Source: Mariprofundus sp.
GTDB lineage: Bacteria > Pseudomonadota > Zetaproteobacteria > Mariprofundales > Mariprofundaceae
Assembly (NCBI GenBank): GCA_021772845.1
Contig: JAJFLF010000126.1
Location: forward strand, 1-8,184
Reading direction: 5' to 3'
DNA: 8,184 nucleotides
Below, one piece after another: positions 5,070 through 8,184 of the stretch. Numbering within the stretch: position 1 is the first letter of the stretch; the number at the start of each line of letters is the position of its first letter. The notes under the pieces were generated by a model, which was not told where the DNA came from, ran no database searches, and was given only the letters and a program-made list of their open reading frames with translations. The translations under genes and the position numbers were made by a program.

Positions 5070-6500
5070 ATGACATCATATCAATCTAGCGAACAACCTA
5101 CTAAAAACTGGATACTATACAGCTACTTTGCCCTAGTAGCATGGCTACCGATCCCTTTAGCCAGCAATCGTCCATGGGGAACCTCAATCGCTGAAGTATG
5201 GTGTTACATTATTACAGCTAGCATCATCATCATATGGATGCGCAACCCTCAATCTCTACCTACATCATTTAAAACAGCAAAAATCGCACTCATCCTTCTA
5301 GCATTAAATCTTGTATGGCTATTAATCCAATGCTTTCCATTACCCTTATCATGGATACAAATATTATCCCCTCAAGCCTATTATCAATATTCACAGACTG
5401 GTGCGATTAACGCATCAATTTCTCTGGATAAATCTGTATCATTTAATTTATTTCAAGAAGCTGCATATTTATTTTCCTTTTTCTGCCTTACCCTTTATCT
5501 AATTAACTCTAAGCAAAAACTGAAGTGGCTTATTTATACAATATTACTTAGTGCTCTCTTTCAGGTTATTTATGGCTCACTCATGGCACTAAGTGGCATT
5601 GAATATTCATTTTTCATTAGCAAAGCTGCACTACATTCCCACATTGGTTCGGCAACAGGTACATTTGCAAATCGAGACCATCTGGCAGGTTACCTTGAAA
5701 TGGCGTTAGCTTTAGGAATAGGGCTAATGCTCACCATGCTTTCTGACACTAATAGCGGGAAAAAAAATTGGAAAAAACTCATCAAAAATATATCCGGCCT
5801 CTTGTTAGGCCCTAAGGCTCGGTTACGCATCATATTGATTCTTCTCTGCCTGGGACTTGTGGTTACCCATTCACGCGGTGGAAATCTGGGCTTCTTTATC
5901 AGCCTTGGCGTGGCTGGGATCATTTTTTTAACGCTTGCACGCAACAAACCACGTGCGACCATCATATTCCTGAGCAGCTTAATTATATTAGATATTATTA
6001 TCATTGGCTCCCTTGTTGGGGTATCCAAAGTCATGAACCGATTGGCTCAAACCACAATCCAGACAGAGAGTAGAGATGATGCTTATTTTGCAACCTACCC
6101 TATGGTTGAAGATTATTTCATCAGTGGTGTTGGTGCAGGCAATTATTTCAATACATTCCCAACCTATAAAACGCCTCAACTGTCTCACTACTGGAATCAT
6201 GCCCACAATGATTACCTTGAAATATTTGTTGAATTCGGCTTTATTGGATTCTCACTACTGGCTAGCGTGGTATGTTTTTCAATTATTACTGCCATACGCA
6301 TATTACAAAACCGACGATCCCCTTTTGCACTAGGCATGAGCTTTGCATCACTCATGGGTATAGTCGCTATACTTGTTCATTCAACGGTTGATTATAACCT
6401 GCAAATCCTTGCCAACAGCAGCATGTTTATGATCATAATTGCTATTCCATTTATTTGTTATGACATTACGCATCAGCAAAGAGGCAGGGAACGTCGATAG
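5070..6500 (+). CDS. O-antigen ligase / Wzy-type polysaccharide polymerase family membrane protein
   Basis: An inner-membrane protein of 476 residues with roughly 11-12 hydrophobic helices, the size and layout of the Wzy_C/O-antigen ligase superfamily. These enzymes transfer or polymerise undecaprenyl-linked glycan units at the periplasmic face. Family wording is visible in order: PLASNRPWG near residues 29-37, TFANRDHLAGYLEM at 198-211, THSRGGNLGF at 266-275, the large periplasmic-loop region with GVGAGNYF at 353-360 and HNDYLEIFVEFGFIG at 379-393, then HSTVDYNLQILANS at 437-450. The HNDYLE and SRGG motifs supply the His and Arg residues conserved in the family. Whether it is an EPS polymerase or a ligase cannot be told from sequence; the nearby phosphatase and VpsP-like gene favour EPS. 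The ATG at 5070 has only a weak ribosome binding site. It is isolated on the plus strand, behind a terminator and facing the minus-strand EPS genes. Confidence 0.9.
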   Translation: MTSYQSSEQPTKNWILYSYFALVAWLPIPLASNRPWGTSIAEVWCYIITASIIIIWMRNPQSLPTSFKTAKIALILLALNLVWLLIQCFPLPLSWIQILSPQAYYQYSQTGAINASISLDKSVSFNLFQEAAYLFSFFCLTLYLINSKQKLKWLIYTILLSALFQVIYGSLMALSGIEYSFFISKAALHSHIGSATGTFANRDHLAGYLEMALALGIGLMLTMLSDTNSGKKNWKKLIKNISGLLLGPKARLRIILILLCLGLVVTHSRGGNLGFFISLGVAGIIFLTLARNKPRATIIFLSSLIILDIIIIGSLVGVSKVMNRLAQTTIQTESRDDAYFATYPMVEDYFISGVGAGNYFNTFPTYKTPQLSHYWNHAHNDYLEIFVEFGFIGFSLLASVVCFSIITAIRILQNRRSPFALGMSFASLMGIVAILVHSTVDYNLQILANSSMFMIIIAIPFICYDITHQQRGRERR

Positions 6501-6595
6501 GTTATTAAAACTGCGTTATTATCAATTCATAGAGATACGTGTAAACCTCTTCGATAAATCATCCCGTTGATCTGCATGAAAAACATCTATCATAC
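6501..6595. other. Convergent intergenic gap
   Basis: The polymerase gene and the minus-strand VpsP-like gene end towards each other here, so a bidirectional terminator would be expected. I find only short imperfect stems (for example AGAG/CTCT near 6530-6553) and no T-run hairpin in either direction. Termination may be Rho-dependent, or the transcripts may overlap. Confidence 0.4.
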
Positions 6596-7297
6596 TCATC
6601 TACAAAACATTGCTTTAGCATCTCTTTGCATGACCAGCCTACAATAAAACGTCATTTGGCCAGTAGATTGTAGCATATTCAGCACCTCAACAGCTCGCTC
6701 ATCCTGTGCAACAAGAAAATAATCAAGTAGCAGTTGATGACTATCATCATCAAGGTTATGCCAGGAAAAAAGACCGAGTTGAATAATTACTGGCAGCGTA
6801 AGTCTTTCCCATGGGCCTGTTTTCAGAAGCTGAAATAATGCCTGCTTAAATTCATCATCCAATCGGCCTAGACGCGCTTTTACCTGCGCAAGGTTCATCC
6901 ATCCATATGGCCATGCTGGTCGGTTTCCTATTACCATTCTATAATATTGAATGGATTTTTCACCATAGAATAGGCGATCATTTATACTTCTCGCCATTTT
7001 AGCGCTTCTATAATCATATACTCTAGCCAATGCGTTTAACATAGCTGTATTATCTTCATTGATATGTAATGATGAAATTGCAAATATTTCTAACTCTTGC
7101 CAATCTGAAAGACTTACCGGCTTCTTATTCTCATACCATTGATCAAGCGTTGCATTTACGTGATAATGATTAAGATAAATCACACTGGTTAGCACAGCTT
7201 GATATGACAAATAAGTTATAGCGATTAGCAATAGTATGGCGAATAGCTTTTTAACATTATTCAGCCCCCCCTCATCAGCATCAAATTGTTTATTCAT
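6596..7297 (-). CDS. Single-pass membrane protein, VpsP-like polysaccharide biosynthesis protein (tentative)
   Basis: The 233-residue product has a short N-terminal cytoplasmic stretch, one hydrophobic segment (about residues 16-42, from KKLFAILLLI onward) and a large helical domain, presumably periplasmic. That domain carries RPAWPYGWMNLAQVKARLG and GPWERL, which look like TPR-type helices. This wording resembles proteins annotated as VpsP-family polysaccharide biosynthesis proteins in EPS loci; I recall the similarity and cannot verify it. A role in EPS assembly or export is inferred from the match and the neighbours. The ATG at 7297 is chosen because it lies 8 nt after the upstream gene's stop. 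The frame is open to 7342, but that start would overlap the phosphatase gene by 37 nt. The start region carries a run of seven G (7265-7271 on the plus strand as C). It is probably co-transcribed with the phosphatase gene. Confidence 0.75.
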   Translation of the reverse strand: MNKQFDADEGGLNNVKKLFAILLLIAITYLSYQAVLTSVIYLNHYHVNATLDQWYENKKPVSLSDWQELEIFAISSLHINEDNTAMLNALARVYDYRSAKMARSINDRLFYGEKSIQYYRMVIGNRPAWPYGWMNLAQVKARLGRLDDEFKQALFQLLKTGPWERLTLPVIIQLGLFSWHNLDDDSHQLLLDYFLVAQDERAVEVLNMLQSTGQMTFYCRLVMQRDAKAMFCR

Positions 7298-7305
7298 AAG
7301 AAACT

Positions 7306-8037
7306 TTAACCATGAACAAACATCCCTCCCACAATATCCCATGGATTATCGTATACGAGCCTATGAGCCTTATCCCTTCCAAGGATATTTGATGCTTCAA
7401 ACAGGCCATCAGAAAGCCTTGGTGGCCTAGCCTTTAAATTATGAGCATCCGTTGCCAACACTGAAACCCACCCTTGCTGCAACATAAACTCTGAAGTAAT
7501 ACGAGAAGGTTCACCAAATCTCCCTGCAACTGAAGCTGCTGTAAGTTGCAATTTACACCCCATATCCACAAAGGTTCTTATTCTATTACAATTACGCATA
7601 ACTTCTTTATTGCGTTCGGGGTGAGCAATTAATACTGCAATTTTATTCGACTGCAACCACTGGATAAATTGCTCTGTACCCGGAGGGATATGACTATGAG
7701 GAAGCTCTAACAGGATTGTCTTCTTCCCTTCTGGGCTAATAAACAGGGGAAATTTTTCATCCTTCACCAAAGGTAATACTTCAGGACAAAGACGCACCTC
7801 TGCAGCCATCGCCACCGTTAGTTTGATATTATTTTCTCTTAAGGCTATGACAAACAGTTGAAAGGCTGCGGCAATTGTAGATGTATTATTATCAAACACT
7901 CCCGGTTGAATATGAGGAGTAACTACCATATGCGTAATTCCGTCAGCAACTGCATAACGAGCTAATTGAATCGATTGATCAATGTCTACCGCTCCATCAT
8001 CAATCTCAGGCAACAAATGACAATGAATATCAATCAT
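7306..8037 (-). CDS. PHP-domain tyrosine-protein phosphatase, CpsB/YwqE/Wzb-analogue type
   Basis: A manganese-dependent phosphatase of the polymerase-and-histidinol-phosphatase (PHP) fold. In EPS and capsule systems it dephosphorylates the tyrosine autokinase that controls chain length and export. The 243-residue length matches CpsB/YwqE. Metal-binding motifs are complete: DIHCHLLPEIDDGA at 3-16 (H5, H7, D13/D14), VTPHIQ at 39-44 (H42), AAEVR at 78-82 (E80), IAHPERN at 137-143 (H139) and ATDAHN at 195-200 (D197, H199), followed by the family's RPPRLS at 204-209. It is therefore predicted to be active. Its tyrosine-kinase partner is not in the window and would be expected nearby beyond the right edge. 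The ATG at 8037 begins directly at the family start (MIDIHCH), although the ribosome binding site is poor. The VpsP-like gene follows 8 nt after its stop. Confidence 0.93.
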   Translation of the reverse strand: MIDIHCHLLPEIDDGAVDIDQSIQLARYAVADGITHMVVTPHIQPGVFDNNTSTIAAAFQLFVIALRENNIKLTVAMAAEVRLCPEVLPLVKDEKFPLFISPEGKKTILLELPHSHIPPGTEQFIQWLQSNKIAVLIAHPERNKEVMRNCNRIRTFVDMGCKLQLTAASVAGRFGEPSRITSEFMLQQGWVSVLATDAHNLKARPPRLSDGLFEASNILGRDKAHRLVYDNPWDIVGGMFVHG

Positions 8038-8184
8038 AACACACTATTTATCAACTCATTGAAAAAACACTCATTACTGTTCAATAAAAAACTTGTCATG
8101 TCTTTGATTCACTATAACCGAAAAGGTCATAATAACCACAAGAGATATATATAAGCAGAGCCAGCCCAAAGATGAGCTTGAAGC
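8038..8184 (-). other. Right edge: possible 3' end of an upstream minus-strand gene, frame undecided
   Basis: No full gene fits. Read on the minus strand from the edge, all three frames stay open for a while. The one ending at 8096 gives 28 residues with a hydrophobic start (FKLIFGLALLIYISCGYYD...), one ending at 8074 gives 36 residues, and one ending at 8127 gives 18. Any of these could be the tail of an EPS gene lying to the right, but nothing here decides between them. The remaining sequence up to the phosphatase start is AT-rich and would hold its leader. ACTCATT occurs twice (8054-8060, 8069-8075). Confidence 0.3.

Noticed and set aside
5690..6034. Antisense open frame of 114 residues inside the polymerase gene
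   Set aside because: It lies opposite a clearly coding membrane protein, has Arg/Met-rich composition typical of antisense shadows, and shows no ribosome binding site or domain.
7298..7342. Longer N-terminus for the VpsP-like protein beginning at 7342
   Set aside because: It overlaps the phosphatase gene by 37 nt and encodes residues with no family resemblance; the ATG at 7297 sits neatly after the stop.
7966..8154. Plus-strand open frame of 62 residues at the right edge
   Set aside because: It is antisense to the conserved metal-binding start of the phosphatase; Asn/Lys/His-rich low-complexity composition, no ribosome binding site.

Overview
The window looks like a proteobacterial chromosome segment. 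The evidence is an epoxyqueuosine reductase, an HD-GYP-fold protein, an LDH-type malate dehydrogenase and a Wzy/ligase-type exopolysaccharide (EPS) module. A gamma- or zeta-like lineage is my impression from protein style only; nothing in the DNA fixes the taxon. There are no tRNA or rRNA genes, insertion sequences, CRISPR repeats or phage genes.

Left half (1-3626), all on the minus strand: a compact housekeeping run read in the order queG (tRNA queuosine maturation), gph (2-phosphoglycolate phosphatase-type HAD enzyme), thiE and thiD (thiamine phosphate synthesis and HMP kinase), then, after a 101-nt gap, the 5' end of mdh, which leaves the window at base 1. queG/gph overlap by 14 nt, gph and thiE are 7 nt apart and thiE/thiD share an ATGA. 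The first four genes are therefore almost certainly one operon, fired from the divergent region 3627-3697.

Centre (3627-5011): the divergent intergenic region drives, to the right, a short stand-alone HD-GYP-fold protein that has lost most of the canonical metal ligands. After a 150-nt leader with a nested inverted repeat comes a small exported, alanine-rich acidic protein of unknown function. It has an excellent ribosome binding site and a strong intrinsic terminator of its own.

Right half (5012-8184), visibly more AT-rich: an EPS module. A polytopic O-antigen ligase/Wzy-type protein is on the plus strand. Facing it on the minus strand are a PHP-domain tyrosine phosphatase of the CpsB/YwqE type and a single-pass membrane protein resembling VpsP-type polysaccharide biosynthesis proteins. 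The natural reading is that the window covers the edge of an EPS biosynthesis locus next to a housekeeping operon. The degenerate HD-GYP protein and the small exported protein sit at the junction and are the least explained parts.
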